64,000 nucleotides of DNA from Oxalobacteraceae sp. CFBP 8761 (GTDB taxonomy: Bacteria > Pseudomonadota > Gammaproteobacteria > Burkholderiales > Burkholderiaceae_D). Shown piece by piece: positions 17,934 through 27,038 of this stretch (its first letter is position 1; each line of letters begins with the position of its first letter). Where the stretch lies: contig JACYUE010000001.1 of the NCBI GenBank assembly GCA_014841595.1, forward strand, positions 1,538,996-1,602,995, given 5' to 3'. Made by a program: the position numbers and the translations under genes. The notes beneath the pieces were generated by a model. It was given only the letters and a program-made list of their open reading frames with translations. It ran no database searches and was not told the DNA's origin.

Positions 17934-19853
17934 ATGGCACATGCCGAAAAAGAAACCCTTGGATTTCAGGCTGAAGTAAAACAGCTGCTGCAACTGATGA
18001 TTCACTCCTTGTACTCCAACAAGGAAATCTTCCTGCGCGAACTGATCTCGAACGCGTCGGATGCCTCCGACAAGCTGCGCTTCGAGGCGATCAACAACGA
18101 CGCCCTGTACGGCAACGACCACGAATTGAAAATCAAGGTGGCGTTCGACGCTGCCGCCAAGACGATCACGATCTCGGACAACGGTATCGGCATGAACCGT
18201 GACGAAGTGATCTCGCACCTGGGCACCATCGCCAAGTCGGGCACCAAGGAATTCTTCAGCAAGCTGTCCGGCGACCAGCAGCAGGATGCCGCGCTGATCG
18301 GCCAGTTCGGCGTGGGCTTTTACTCGGGCTTCATCGTCGCGTCGAAAATCACGGTCGAGACCCGCCGCGCAGGCGCCGACGCGTCCGAAGGCGTGCGCTG
18401 GGAGTCCGCCGGTGAAGGCGACTACAGCATCGAGCAGATCGACAAGACCGGTCGCGGCACCGACGTGATCCTGCACCTGCGCGACGGCGAAGAAGAACTG
18501 CTGTCGGCCTGGAAGCTCAAGTCGATCATCCGCAAATACTCGGACCACATCTCGCTGCCGATCGTGATGCAGAAAGAAGAGTGGGACGAAGAAAAGAAGG
18601 AAACCGTCCTGAAGGACGACGTCGAGACCGTGAACCAGGCCAGCGCGCTGTGGGCACGCTCGAAGAACGAAATCACCGAAGAGCAGTACAACGAGTTCTA
18701 CAAGCACGTCTCGCACGACTTCCAGGAACCGCTGACTTATACCCATAACCGGGTCGAGGGCCGCAGCGAATACACGCAGCTGCTGTACGTGCCGGCGCAC
18801 GCGCCGTTCGACCTGTGGGACCGCAACAAGCGCGGCGGTATCAAGCTGTACGTCAAGCGCGTCTTCATCATGGACGATGCCGAGCAGCTGATGCCGACCT
18901 ACCTGCGCTTCATCAAGGGCGTGATCGACTCGAGCGACCTGCCGCTGAACGTCTCGCGTGAAATCCTGCAGGAATCGCGCGACGTGCGCGTGATCCGCGA
19001 AGGTTCGACCAAGCGCGTGCTGGGCATGCTCGAAGAAATGGCGAACTCGGACGAGCAGGCCGGCAAGGACAAGTACGCGACCTTCTGGAAGGAATTCGGC
19101 CAGGTGCTCAAGGAAGGCGTGGGCGAAGATGCGACCAACAAGGACCGCATCGCCAAGCTGCTGCGCTTTGCGTCGACCGCCAATGACTCGGATGCCCAGA
19201 CCGTCTCGTTCGCCGATTATATCGGCCGCATGAAGGAAGGCCAGGACAAGATCTATTACGTCACGGCCGACAACTACAATGCCGGCAAGAACAGCCCGCA
19301 CCTGGAAATCTTCCGCAAGAAGGGCGTTGAAGTCATCCTGATGACCGACCGCGTCGACGAGTGGATGCTGTCGTTCTTCACCGAGTTCGAAGGCAAGGAA
19401 CTGGTGTCGGTCGCCAAGGGCGGCCTGGACCTGGGCGGGCTGGAAGACGAAGCCGAGAAGAAGGAACATGCCGAGACCGAGGCTGGCTACAAGGAACTGG
19501 TCGAGAGCATGAAGGGCGCGCTGGGCGAGAAGGCCAAGGAAGTACGCGTGACGTTCCGCCTGACCGATTCGCCGGCCTGCCTGGTGGCGGACGACAACGA
19601 GCTGTCGGGCAATCTGCTGCGCATGCTCAAGGCAGCAGGCCAGGACGCGCCGGAATCCAAGCCCATCCTCGAGATCAACCCGGACCACCCGCTGGTGCAG
19701 CGCCTGAAGTACGAAGACACCACGAGCCCGCGCTTTGCCAACTGGTCGCACATCCTGTTCGATCAGGCGATGCTGGCCGAAGGCGGCAGCCTGAGCGATC
19801 CGGCGTCGTTCGTGAAGCGCTTGAACGAGATGCTGCTGGCTGGCGCGAAGTAA
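17934..19853 (+). CDS. htpG: Molecular chaperone HtpG (Hsp90)
   Basis: This 639-residue bacterial Hsp90 carries the GHKL ATPase motifs [23 protein letters not shown] and [13 protein letters not shown] in the N-terminal domain. The middle and C-terminal dimerisation domains follow, and total length is normal. It folds and remodels client proteins in the cytoplasm with ATP. The start at [11 protein letters not shown] is preferred over an upstream in-frame start at 17913 because it matches the family and has a GAGGAA ribosome-binding site. A sigma-32 promoter is upstream and a strong terminator downstream. Confidence 0.97.
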   Translation: MAHAEKETLGFQAEVKQLLQLMIHSLYSNKEIFLRELISNASDASDKLRFEAINNDALYGNDHELKIKVAFDAAAKTITISDNGIGMNRDEVISHLGTIAKSGTKEFFSKLSGDQQQDAALIGQFGVGFYSGFIVASKITVETRRAGADASEGVRWESAGEGDYSIEQIDKTGRGTDVILHLRDGEEELLSAWKLKSIIRKYSDHISLPIVMQKEEWDEEKKETVLKDDVETVNQASALWARSKNEITEEQYNEFYKHVSHDFQEPLTYTHNRVEGRSEYTQLLYVPAHAPFDLWDRNKRGGIKLYVKRVFIMDDAEQLMPTYLRFIKGVIDSSDLPLNVSREILQESRDVRVIREGSTKRVLGMLEEMANSDEQAGKDKYATFWKEFGQVLKEGVGEDATNKDRIAKLLRFASTANDSDAQTVSFADYIGRMKEGQDKIYYVTADNYNAGKNSPHLEIFRKKGVEVILMTDRVDEWMLSFFTEFEGKELVSVAKGGLDLGGLEDEAEKKEHAETEAGYKELVESMKGALGEKAKEVRVTFRLTDSPACLVADDNELSGNLLRMLKAAGQDAPESKPILEINPDHPLVQRLKYEDTTSPRFANWSHILFDQAMLAEGGSLSDPASFVKRLNEMLLAGAK

Positions 19854-19874
19854 GCGCCTGATCGGTCAGCGTAA

Positions 19875-19915
19875 AAGCCGCCGTTCCCGTCACCGGGAGC
19901 GGCGGCTTTTTTTTT
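19875..19915 (+). terminator. Rho-independent terminator of htpG
   Basis: AAGCCGCCGTTCCCG pairs with CGGGAGCGGCGGCTT around a four-base loop and is followed by a run of nine T residues. The AAAA preceding the stem gives a shorter T-run on the other strand, so it may also stop transcripts from the minus strand. Confidence 0.92.
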
Positions 19916-19935
19916 GATGAGCGCTGCTGGTCCAC

Positions 19936-20325
19936 CTACAAGTGACGCACCTCGGCTGGCGCTGTATGCCAGTTGTCGTTGCGGCCATCGATGTAGCGCA
20001 CCGGCGCGGCCATGAGCGCATCGACCGGTAGATCGTCCAGGCTGGCGGCCGTCACGGCAATGAACGGACCCGCAGCGACGGTCGTGAAGACATGGATGCC
20101 GCAGGTACTGCAGAACGCGTGGCCATCACGGCGCGCACCAAAGCGGTAGTCGCGCAGCATCTCGTGGCCCTGCAACAGGCGAAACGCCGTTGGCGCGACG
20201 ACAAAGGCCCAGAACCGCATCTTGGTGCAGATCGAACAGTTGCACTTGACCGTGCCGGCGGCCAGGTCGATGTCGGCGTCATAGCGTACTGAACCGCAGT
20301 GGCAACTGCCGTGAAAGGTGGTCAC
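19936..20325 (-). CDS. GFA-family (glutathione-dependent formaldehyde-activating-like) zinc protein
   Basis: The 129-residue protein has the zinc-binding pattern of the GFA/Mss4-like fold: CHCGSV near the N-terminus, CNCSIC about 20 residues later, and FCSTCG in the middle. Most family members have no proven reaction despite the family name. Its start overlaps the stop of the upstream hydrolase by 4 bp, so the two are translationally coupled. Confidence 0.88.
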   Translation of the reverse strand: MTTFHGSCHCGSVRYDADIDLAAGTVKCNCSICTKMRFWAFVVAPTAFRLLQGHEMLRDYRFGARRDGHAFCSTCGIHVFTTVAAGPFIAVTAASLDDLPVDALMAAPVRYIDGRNDNWHTAPAEVRHL

Positions 20326-20882
20326 GTCGATTCTTTTTGCGCCGTCACGTCAGCGCAAAACGCGTCCAGCAGACGCATGCCGTCGGGCCAGTCGCCATAG
20401 CCCGAATCGGTGGTGACGTGGCCGGCGTCGCCGATCTCGACCAGTTTGCTGCCCCAGGCGTCGGCAAACGACTGGGTGCGCGCGAGGCTTGCATAAGGAT
20501 CGTTCGTGCTTGCCACGATCATGCTGGGAAACGGCAGCGGCGTGCGCGGGATCGGCGCCCAGTTGCCGGCCGGGATCGGGAACGATGGCCGTTCAACGTC
20601 GCTGGGCGCCACCAGAAAGGCGCCGGCCACTTTCAGGGGCGAGCCCGACAGTGCCCAATGCGCGACCAGCATGCAGCCCAGGCTATGCGCCACCAGCACC
20701 GGGGCGCCGCTGCAGCCGGCAATGGCTTCTTCCATCTCGGCCACCCACTCGTCGCGGTCGGGGTTGGTCCAGTCGCGGTGGGCCGCGCGGCGCCACGCGG
20801 GATTGCGTTCGTGCCACAGCGATTGCCAGTGCTGGGGACCGGAGTTGAACAGGCCGGGCAGGATCAATACGTCACACGTCAT
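20322..20882 (-). CDS. RBBP9/YdeN-type alpha/beta hydrolase
   Basis: This 186-residue serine hydrolase has the nucleophile elbow in LVAHSLGCMLVAHW and the family opening DVLILPGLFNSGPQHWQSLW. The histidine near the C-terminus is in DAGHVTTDSGYGDW. RBBP9-like bacterial hydrolases have mostly unknown substrates. The start at 20882 is supported by AAGGAG at good spacing. Its first 11 bases overlap the end of the upstream acyltransferase, and its stop overlaps the GFA gene, giving a tight three-gene operon. Confidence 0.88.
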   Translation of the reverse strand: MTCDVLILPGLFNSGPQHWQSLWHERNPAWRRAAHRDWTNPDRDEWVAEMEEAIAGCSGAPVLVAHSLGCMLVAHWALSGSPLKVAGAFLVAPSDVERPSFPIPAGNWAPIPRTPLPFPSMIVASTNDPYASLARTQSFADAWGSKLVEIGDAGHVTTDSGYGDWPDGMRLLDAFCADVTAQKEST

Positions 20883-22032
20883 CTTGTTTCTCCTTGATGG
20901 GGTTGGTCGGCGCCGAGGCCAGGACTGCACGCTGTGCAGGGCGCCGCAGCGGACGCAGCGCGCGCTCGAACAGGCGCTTGAACACGTCCTTGCGTTGCTC
21001 GGTCACCATGCCGAGCAGGGCCGTTGCGAGGGCGACGGCGGCCGACAGGGCCAGCACGTCAGTCACGCTGGCGGGATCATGCGGATACAGCACGGGCCAG
21101 CCGATCAGCACCAGCGCATGCGACAGGTACAGCGTCAGCGTATAGGCGGCGAACAGCCGGATGGGGCGCGCCACGCGCAGCAGGCCGGTGAAGCCGGCGA
21201 AGCGGGCGCAGGCGAAATTGAGGAGGACGATCAGGCCGAAGGCGTAGTCGGCCAGGAATCGGTCGGCGTTGCCGAGTGCAACGTACTGCCCGAGCCAGCT
21301 GGCCCTGCCGGCTGCGCGTAGCAGTTCCTCCATGCCGTATGCCTCGTACGCCACCAGCAAGACCATGCTCAGTGCCCAGCCGGCGCGCGCCGTGCTACGG
21401 CCCAGGCTGTAACGCGCCTGCCAGTGGTACAGCGCGACGCCGGCCAGCCAGACGGGCAGCAGGAGCCACAGCTTGTAGCCCATGATGGCCAGCAGCAGGC
21501 CGATCGCCGGCAGGCGCCATGGCTGGCGCACATAACAGGCGACGCCGAACAGCACGTAGAACCACACCTCGTAATTGAGCGACCACCAGGGGCCGAGCCA
21601 GGGCGGGTACTCCGACAGTGTCCACAAGTCGCCCATGAACAGCAGGTGGAACGGGATATAAAACCAGGGTTTGGCCACCTGGTAGCTTGCGCCCATGCCG
21701 GGAACATGCGGCCCCTGGCTCAGGTAAGCGCACAGAAAGCCCAGCAGGAGCACGGGCAGGGCCACCGAATAGATCCGGGCAGCACGCGCGACGGTAAAGT
21801 CGATTGCATCGGGGCGGCGCATCTGCGTCGTGTAGGCAATGACGAAGCCGGACAACACAAAGAAGGCCATGACCGATTCACGGCCGAGCAGCGTCCAGTG
21901 CTGGGAACCGGGAATATCGACCAGCTTGAACATGCGCATATGCATCAGCACCACGGCCACCGCAGCCAGGAAGCGCACCAGGTCGAGGTACACCGAGAAC
22001 GGCTGGTTGAGGGGAGTGGGAGGAGCGCGCAT
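20872..22032 (-). CDS. Acyltransferase family 3 (OafA/YrhL-like) membrane protein
   Basis: The 386-residue polytopic membrane protein has about ten transmembrane helices. The acyltransferase-3 opening is SVYLDLVRFLAAVAVVLMHM, containing the R..A...V..H pattern. These proteins O-acylate exported carbohydrates or lipids. No glycan cluster is adjacent, so the substrate is unknown. The ATG at 22032 is chosen because the region upstream is low-complexity and contains the flhD-side regulatory DNA. Confidence 0.88.
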   Translation of the reverse strand: MRAPPTPLNQPFSVYLDLVRFLAAVAVVLMHMRMFKLVDIPGSQHWTLLGRESVMAFFVLSGFVIAYTTQMRRPDAIDFTVARAARIYSVALPVLLLGFLCAYLSQGPHVPGMGASYQVAKPWFYIPFHLLFMGDLWTLSEYPPWLGPWWSLNYEVWFYVLFGVACYVRQPWRLPAIGLLLAIMGYKLWLLLPVWLAGVALYHWQARYSLGRSTARAGWALSMVLLVAYEAYGMEELLRAAGRASWLGQYVALGNADRFLADYAFGLIVLLNFACARFAGFTGLLRVARPIRLFAAYTLTLYLSHALVLIGWPVLYPHDPASVTDVLALSAAVALATALLGMVTEQRKDVFKRLFERALRPLRRPAQRAVLASAPTNPIKEKQDDV

Positions 22033-22125
22033 TGCATTAATAGTAAAGCAAAACGCCGATTGCACGATTTTTGGCCAGGGACGGATACGTCGAAAAAAAA
22101 CGTCAAAAATTTTTGCGGCGAACCC

Positions 22126-22152
22126 TAAAGTTCCCGCGGGACCATCCGATAA
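22126..22152 (+). promoter_or_regulatory. Sigma-28 (FliA)-type promoter 1 upstream of flhD
   Basis: TAAAGTTC, then exactly 11 bp, then TCCGATAA. This compares with the consensus TAAAGTTT-N11-GCCGATAA, with seven of eight matches in each half. It is preceded by ACCC, shared with the two copies downstream. Confidence 0.75.
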
Positions 22153-22209
22153 CAATCCCAGATAGGCAGCAAACCGCGCACATTATTCAAAAATAGTTGC
22201 GGGTTACCC

Positions 22210-22236
22210 TAAAGTTGGTGGCGAGGCTGCCGTAAA
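22210..22236 (+). promoter_or_regulatory. Sigma-28 (FliA)-type promoter 2 upstream of flhD
   Basis: TAAAGTTG, 11 bp, GCCGTAAA: seven of eight in the -35 element, six of eight in the -10 element, correct spacing. It begins 84 bp after the first copy. Confidence 0.65.
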
Positions 22237-22306
22237 TGGAAGAGCAGACGGCGTCGGGCAGGTTGTGTGGTCAGCAAAAATAGTGAAAATTTTTTCAAAC
22301 TGACCC

Positions 22307-22333
22307 TAAAGTTGTTCCGCGGGCTGCCGTTAA
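22307..22333 (+). promoter_or_regulatory. Sigma-28 (FliA)-type promoter 3 upstream of flhD
   Basis: TAAAGTTG, 11 bp, GCCGTTAA: seven of eight in each half, correct spacing. It begins 97 bp after the second copy and ends 274 bp before the flhD start. Confidence 0.72.
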
Positions 22334-22607
22334 AGAGATAAGCGGCAATTGCCGAGTGGCAAAATTGCGACAAACGCGGTTTGTTGCTGTACATCATCAA
22401 GGTGCTTTCCTGCACCAAACAGCCCCGATTTTTACGGCGGCTTCATAGGGAACCAGATGGGTTTGTCAGACAAACTCCTATGGGTCCGTCTCGTCGTTCA
22501 CTGACTGAAAATACAGACTTTCTCCAATTTGAGAATAGTTTCCCCACGGTCAGAATCTATCTCATCGGCAACACAACGGCAGCCGACACAACGACTGGAG
22601 AGAGAAA

Positions 22608-22925
22608 ATGACGATGAACGACATGATGGCTGAAATTCGCGACGCTAACCTGAGCTACCTGATGCTGGCTCAGCAAATGATCCGTGCCGACAAGGTCACT
22701 GCCATTTTCCGCCTGGGCGTCTCGGCCGACATCGCCGACCTGATCGAAGGCATGAGCAACGCGCAAATCCTGAAGCTTGCTGGCGGCAACATGATGCTGG
22801 CCCGCTTCCGCTTCGACGACAGCGCAATCCTGTCGATGCTGACGAGCCACACGAAGGAACGCAGCCTGGCCCAGTCGCACGCTGCCATCCTGATGGCCGG
22901 CCAGCCAGTCGAAGAGATCGTATAA
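22608..22925 (+). CDS. flhD: Flagellar transcriptional activator subunit FlhD
   Basis: The 105-residue protein matches FlhD ([20 protein letters not shown] opening, then [19 protein letters not shown]). FlhD with FlhC forms the FlhD4C2 activator of class II flagellar promoters. The start at 22608 follows a GGAGAGA ribosome-binding site; a second ATG lies two codons on. flhC follows after 52 bp. The upstream region carries three FliA-type promoters, which would place the master regulator under control of the late sigma factor. Confidence 0.95.
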   Translation: MTMNDMMAEIRDANLSYLMLAQQMIRADKVTAIFRLGVSADIADLIEGMSNAQILKLAGGNMMLARFRFDDSAILSMLTSHTKERSLAQSHAAILMAGQPVEEIV

Positions 22926-22977
22926 TCGTTGTCAGCGGTCTTGCTGTAAGGCCGACAGTGCCGGGAGCCGTATCGCC

Positions 22978-23577
22978 ATGAGTAAAAAGAGCGTTGTCAC
23001 CGAGGCGCAGGAAATCCAGCTCGCCATTGAACTGATCAACCTGGGCGCACGCCTGCAACTGCTCGAGACCGAAGTCTCGCTGTCGCGCGAACGCCTGCTC
23101 AAGCTGTACAAGGAGCTCAAGGGTGTCTCTCCACCCAAGGGCATGCTGCCGTTCTCGACCGACTGGTTCCTGACCTGGCAACCGAATATCCATTCGTCGT
23201 TGTTCATCAATATCCACCAGTTCCTGGTGGAGCATGCCGGCGCCACCGGCATCCAGGCCGTCATGAAGGCCTATAAACTCTATCTCGAACAAATGCCGCC
23301 GGCGCCGAACGAAGAGCCGTTGCTTTCGCTCACGCGCGCCTGGACGCTCGTGCGCTTCTTCAATGGCGGCATGCTGCAACTGGCCCCCTGCAGCAAGTGC
23401 CAGGGCAAGTTCATCGTCAATGCCCTCGACCTGAACAGCGACTACCTGTGCGGCCTGTGCCACATGCCTTCACGCGCCGGCAAGACGCGCAAGGCCAAGG
23501 AAGCCCTCGACCAGGCCCGGGCCGACGAACAAGCCGAACAGGCGGGGCAGCAGGCCGAAGGCCTGGACCCGGCCTGA
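22978..23577 (+). CDS. flhC: Flagellar transcriptional activator subunit FlhC
   Basis: This 199-residue protein has the FlhC helical body ([21 protein letters not shown]) and the zinc site formed by CSKC and CGLC in the second half. FlhC provides DNA contacts in the FlhD4C2 complex. The C-terminus carries an extra alanine/glutamine-rich tail. It is 52 bp from flhD, so the two are clearly one operon. Confidence 0.96.
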   Translation: MSKKSVVTEAQEIQLAIELINLGARLQLLETEVSLSRERLLKLYKELKGVSPPKGMLPFSTDWFLTWQPNIHSSLFINIHQFLVEHAGATGIQAVMKAYKLYLEQMPPAPNEEPLLSLTRAWTLVRFFNGGMLQLAPCSKCQGKFIVNALDLNSDYLCGLCHMPSRAGKTRKAKEALDQARADEQAEQAGQQAEGLDPA

Positions 23578-23599
23578 TCCAGCCCGCCGGCTGCCACCC

Positions 23600-24385
23600 T
23601 TGCCAGCATCACCTTCCTCCCCGTCGCCCCGGCGCCTGCTGGGCGCGCCCGCGATCCGGGCGCTGCTGCTGCAACTCGCCGCCTTTCCCCTGACGCTCGC
23701 CGTCGTCTACCTGGTCGCCACGGGCGGCCTGGTCGTCTCATACTGGCACGTGGCCCTGGTCCAGGGCCTGCTTGCTGCAGGCCTGACCTGGTGGCGCGGC
23801 CTGGCCATCTGGTGGCGCGCGATCCAGTTTGGTTTCCCGCTGGCGCTGCTGGCCACCAGCACGCTGGCGATTCCGCCATTGGCGTTCCTCGTCGTCTTTC
23901 TGTTCCTGCTGCTGCTGTACTGGTCGACCTATCGCACGCAGGTGCCGTATTACCCGTCCGGGCGCAAGGTGTGGGAGGCGGTCGACGCCGCGCTGCCGCA
24001 GGGCAGGGCGCTGCGCGTGATCGACATTGGCAGTGGCATCGGCGGACTGGTGCTGGCGCTGCAGCACCGCCGGCCAGATGCGCGCATCGAGGGTATCGAA
24101 CTCGCGCCGCTGCCATGGCTCGCCAGTTTCGCGCGCGCGAAGCTGGCGCGCAGTCCCGCCGCCTTCATCCGTGGCGACTATGAGCGACTCGACCTGGGCG
24201 ACTACGACGCCGTGTTCGCCTACCTGTCCCCGGCCGCAATGACCGCGCTATGGCGCAAGGCCGCGCGCGAGATGCGCCCCGGTTCGATGCTTTTCAGTTA
24301 CGAATTCATCGTTGTCGGACAAACACCGACGCGTGTTGTGCATCCATACACAGGCGGGCCCGCTTTGTATATATGGGACTTTTAA
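23600..24385 (+). CDS. Membrane-anchored class I SAM-dependent methyltransferase
   Basis: The 261-residue protein begins at a TTG codon 22 bp after flhC. Residues about 17-110 contain two to four hydrophobic helices rich in leucine and alanine. The rest is a class I methyltransferase fold with the SAM loop VIDIGSGIGGLVL and acidic residue in IEGIELAPLPW. Substrate is unknown. Its place between flhC and motA suggests a link to motility or to chemotaxis-related modification, but that is inference. It could also be a passenger gene. Confidence 0.7.
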   Translation: MPASPSSPSPRRLLGAPAIRALLLQLAAFPLTLAVVYLVATGGLVVSYWHVALVQGLLAAGLTWWRGLAIWWRAIQFGFPLALLATSTLAIPPLAFLVVFLFLLLLYWSTYRTQVPYYPSGRKVWEAVDAALPQGRALRVIDIGSGIGGLVLALQHRRPDARIEGIELAPLPWLASFARAKLARSPAAFIRGDYERLDLGDYDAVFAYLSPAAMTALWRKAAREMRPGSMLFSYEFIVVGQTPTRVVHPYTGGPALYIWDF

Positions 24386-24532
24386 GAGACAAACGGTGAG
24401 TTTTCGGGGTGGTTTTGCTTGCCGGACAGCACTTCTCCAGCTAAAGTAATTCCCTGAATAAACATTTTCTGAAATTACCGGTTCCGAGTCGACATGTCGC
24501 GACGCGGCGCGGGTTTTCTGGAGCAAAATCCC

Positions 24533-25387
24533 TTGTTAGTTATTGTTGGTTACATCATCGTCTGTGCCTGCGTGTTTGGTGGCTTTGCCCTGGCGGGTGG
24601 TCACCTCGCATCGCTGTGGCAACCCATCGAGCTGTTGATGATCGGTGGCGCCGCGTTCGGCGCTTTGTTCGTCGGTAACAGCGGCAAGGCAATCAAGGCG
24701 ACGCTCAAGGCGTTTCCCAGCATTTTCAAGGGCTCAAAGTACACGAAGGACATGTACATGGAACTCATGGCGCTGCAATTTGACGTGCTGTCCAAGGTCC
24801 GCAAGGAAGGCCTGATGTCGATCGAAGGCGATATCGAAGCCCCGGACGCGTCGCCGCTGTTTTCCAAGTATCCGGCTGTCGTGTCCGACCATCACATCAT
24901 CGAATTCATGACCGATTATCTGCGCCTGATGGTGTCGGGGAACATGGACGCGATGCAGATCGAAAACCTGATGGACAACGAGATCGAGACGCACCACCAC
25001 GAAGGCGCCATTCCGGCCCACGTGATCGCCAAGATCGGTGACGGCCTGCCGGCCTTCGGTATCGTGGCGGCCGTGATGGGCGTGGTGCACACGATGGAAT
25101 CGGTCGGCTTGCCGCCGGCCGAACTGGGCATCCTGATCGCCAAGGCGCTGGTCGGTACCTTCCTCGGCATCCTGCTGGCCTATGCGTTCGTCAGCCCGCT
25201 GGCGACCGTGCTGGAGCAGAAGCTCGAAGAGTCGACCAAGATGTTCCAGTGCGTGAAGGTGACGCTGCTGGCGAGCCTGAACGGCTATGCGCCGGCGCTG
25301 GCCGTCGAATTCGGCCGCAAGGTGCTGTACTCGACCGAGCGCCCGACCTTCGCCGAGCTCGAAGAACACATCAAGAAGAAGAAGTAA
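24533..25387 (+). CDS. motA: Flagellar motor stator protein MotA
   Basis: MotA forms the H+-conducting stator complex with MotB. Four membrane helices are visible, and the cytoplasmic loop includes the conserved KAFPSIFKGS segment. The proline-containing third helix region is GDGLPAFGIVAAVMGVVHTM. I place the start at TTG 24533, giving the family start MLVIVGYII and a length of 284 residues, close to the normal 285-295. It has a GGAG site 10 bp upstream. The in-frame ATG at 24494 would add 13 unusual residues. Confidence 0.93.
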   Translation: MLVIVGYIIVCACVFGGFALAGGHLASLWQPIELLMIGGAAFGALFVGNSGKAIKATLKAFPSIFKGSKYTKDMYMELMALQFDVLSKVRKEGLMSIEGDIEAPDASPLFSKYPAVVSDHHIIEFMTDYLRLMVSGNMDAMQIENLMDNEIETHHHEGAIPAHVIAKIGDGLPAFGIVAAVMGVVHTMESVGLPPAELGILIAKALVGTFLGILLAYAFVSPLATVLEQKLEESTKMFQCVKVTLLASLNGYAPALAVEFGRKVLYSTERPTFAELEEHIKKKK

Positions 25388-25439
25388 GCCGCGATGACCG
25401 CATCCGATCTTTCGCCGCAATACACCAGGGAGCATGAGA

Positions 25440-26375
25440 GTGGCTGACGACAACGCACGTCCCATTGTCATCAAGCGCATCAAGAAGGTGGCCGGCGGCC
25501 ACCACGGCGGCGCCTGGAAAATCGCGTACGCCGACTTCGTGACCGCGATGATGGCGTTCTTCCTGCTCATGTGGTTGCTGGGCTCGACCGCGAAGGGCGA
25601 CCTGGTGGGCATCTCGGAATACTTCAAGACCCCGCTGAAGGTGGCGATGCAGGGCGGCTCGGGCTCTGGCGATTCGTCGTCCGTCATCCAGGGCGGCGGC
25701 GAAGACCTGACGCGCACCGCTGGCCAGGTCAAGCGCGGCGACTCGGCGCCGGTCAGCAAGAGCTACGACCTGCAGGCGGCCAAGGCTGCGCTGGCGCGCG
25801 AAGAAGGCGAGCGCCTGAAAAACCTGAAGGCACGGATCGAGTCGGCCATCGAGGTCAATCCGATGCTCAAGAAGTACCAGAACCAGCTGCTGCTCGACAT
25901 CACCAGCGAAGGCTTGCGCATCCAGATCGTCGATGAAAAGAACCGCCCGATGTTCGCGATGGCCAAGGCCGAACTGCAGCCGTACACGAAGGAAATCCTG
26001 CACATCATCGGCATGGTCCTCAATGAGGTGCCGAACAAGCTGGGGATTTCGGGTCATACCGATTCGACGCCGTATCACAGCGACGCCGGCTACAGCAACT
26101 GGGAACTGTCGGCCGACCGCGCGAACGCGTCGCGGCGCGAGATGGTCCTGGGCGGCTTGCAGGACGATAAGGTGCTGCGCGTGGTGGGGCTGGCCTCGGC
26201 CGCCCACCTCGACGCCACCGACCCGTTCAGCCCGATCAACCGGCGCATCAGCATCATCGTCATGAACAAGCGCACCGAAGATGCGGTGCGGCGCGATGCA
26301 TCCACGCTGGACGTGCCGGCCGAGGACGCCGAGGCGGCAGCGACGGCAACGTTAAATGCGGTGAAACCGCGATGA
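25440..26375 (+). CDS. motB: Flagellar motor stator protein MotB
   Basis: MotB anchors the stator to peptidoglycan. The single N-terminal membrane helix follows the proton-binding aspartate in KIAYADFVTAMMAFFLLMW. The C-terminal OmpA-like peptidoglycan-binding domain contains ISGHTDSTPYHS and NRRISIIVM. The GTG at 25440 (protein start MADDNARPI) has an AGGGAG site seven bases upstream. The ATG at 25434 is in frame but too close to that site. Length is 311 residues. It is 52 bp downstream of motA. Confidence 0.95.
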   Translation: MADDNARPIVIKRIKKVAGGHHGGAWKIAYADFVTAMMAFFLLMWLLGSTAKGDLVGISEYFKTPLKVAMQGGSGSGDSSSVIQGGGEDLTRTAGQVKRGDSAPVSKSYDLQAAKAALAREEGERLKNLKARIESAIEVNPMLKKYQNQLLLDITSEGLRIQIVDEKNRPMFAMAKAELQPYTKEILHIIGMVLNEVPNKLGISGHTDSTPYHSDAGYSNWELSADRANASRREMVLGGLQDDKVLRVVGLASAAHLDATDPFSPINRRISIIVMNKRTEDAVRRDASTLDVPAEDAEAAATATLNAVKPR

Positions 26376-26409
26376 CCGACGCTGTGCGGGCAGGTTTGGA
26401 GAGAACACG

Positions 26410-26958
26410 ATGACAAGAAAAAAGATACTCGGATCGCATGTCAAGCGCCTGCTGTCAGGCGTGTCGGTGCATGGCCGGCGCCACCTGACCGAAGTGGAAG
26501 CCGATCTGCTCCAGACCGAATTGCTGCTCGAAGAAGCTATCGACAAGCTCACCGGCAGCTTCGTGGCAGTGCACGCCGTCGTCGGTGCGCGCCAGGAAGC
26601 GATCAACCGCATGCTCGCCGGCGGCGTGCTGTCGCTTGAAGATCGCGTTCTGCTGGGCTCGATGTCGGACGACGTGAGCGAGCACGTGAACACGGCCATT
26701 ACCAGCATGCAGTTCCAGGACCTGACGGCGCAACTGATCGAACGGACACTGCGCCGCGTCGCGGGCTTGCGTGACTTTCTGGGCACGCTGAACGACCATG
26801 GCGCAGGGATCGCACCGGACCACGGCAGCGACGAAATCGTTGACCGGCTGGGCCAGGTCAGCGTCGCGCTGGCGATCCAGTCCCTTCAGTTGCGCAGCAA
26901 GCTGCGCAGATCGGTCGAACAGAAACACCTGGAAAGTGGCGACGTCGAGCTGTTCTGA
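26410..26958 (+). CDS. CheZ-like chemotaxis protein (DLTAQ motif), divergent paralogue
   Basis: The 182-residue mostly helical protein contains ITSMQFQDLTAQLIERTLRR. This parallels the CheZ active-site helix (DFQDLTGQVI) with the acidic residue and the glutamine four positions later conserved. It lacks the CheY-binding C-terminal tail seen in the true CheZ at 33302-33952 and ends instead in SGDVELF. It lies between motB and cheY. It may be a phosphatase for the adjacent CheY or a different regulator; this is inferred from the motif. Confidence 0.6.
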   Translation: MTRKKILGSHVKRLLSGVSVHGRRHLTEVEADLLQTELLLEEAIDKLTGSFVAVHAVVGARQEAINRMLAGGVLSLEDRVLLGSMSDDVSEHVNTAITSMQFQDLTAQLIERTLRRVAGLRDFLGTLNDHGAGIAPDHGSDEIVDRLGQVSVALAIQSLQLRSKLRRSVEQKHLESGDVELF

Positions 26959-27038
26959 CCGCGCCGCCGCCGCACCGATTTTACTCAACAACCAATTCAA
27001 CCCGGGCCCGCCCGGTGTAAAAACAGCAGGAGCACAAG

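Larger units (their letters stand above)
22033..22607. promoter_or_regulatory. 575-bp AT-richer control region between the acyltransferase gene and flhD
   Basis: No credible gene is seen. The stretch contains three directly repeated sigma-28-type promoters pointing to flhD. Each is preceded by an A/T-rich tract (for example CAAAAATTTTTGCGG and CAAAAATAGTTGCGGG). The last 270 bp before flhD hold no recognised element and would be a long 5' leader. Confidence 0.7.

Noticed and set aside
17919..19751. Long minus-strand frame opposite htpG.
   Set aside because: It is antisense to a full-length HtpG with a sigma-32 promoter and terminator; no recognisable domain in the shadow.
22381..22611. Open frame of 76 codons ending at the flhD start.
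   Set aside because: It overlaps the flhD leader and ribosome-binding region, and has no ribosome site or homology visible.
24452..24474. CTAAAGT before motA resembling a sigma-28 -35 element.
   Set aside because: No GCCGATAA-like element is present at the required 11-bp spacing.
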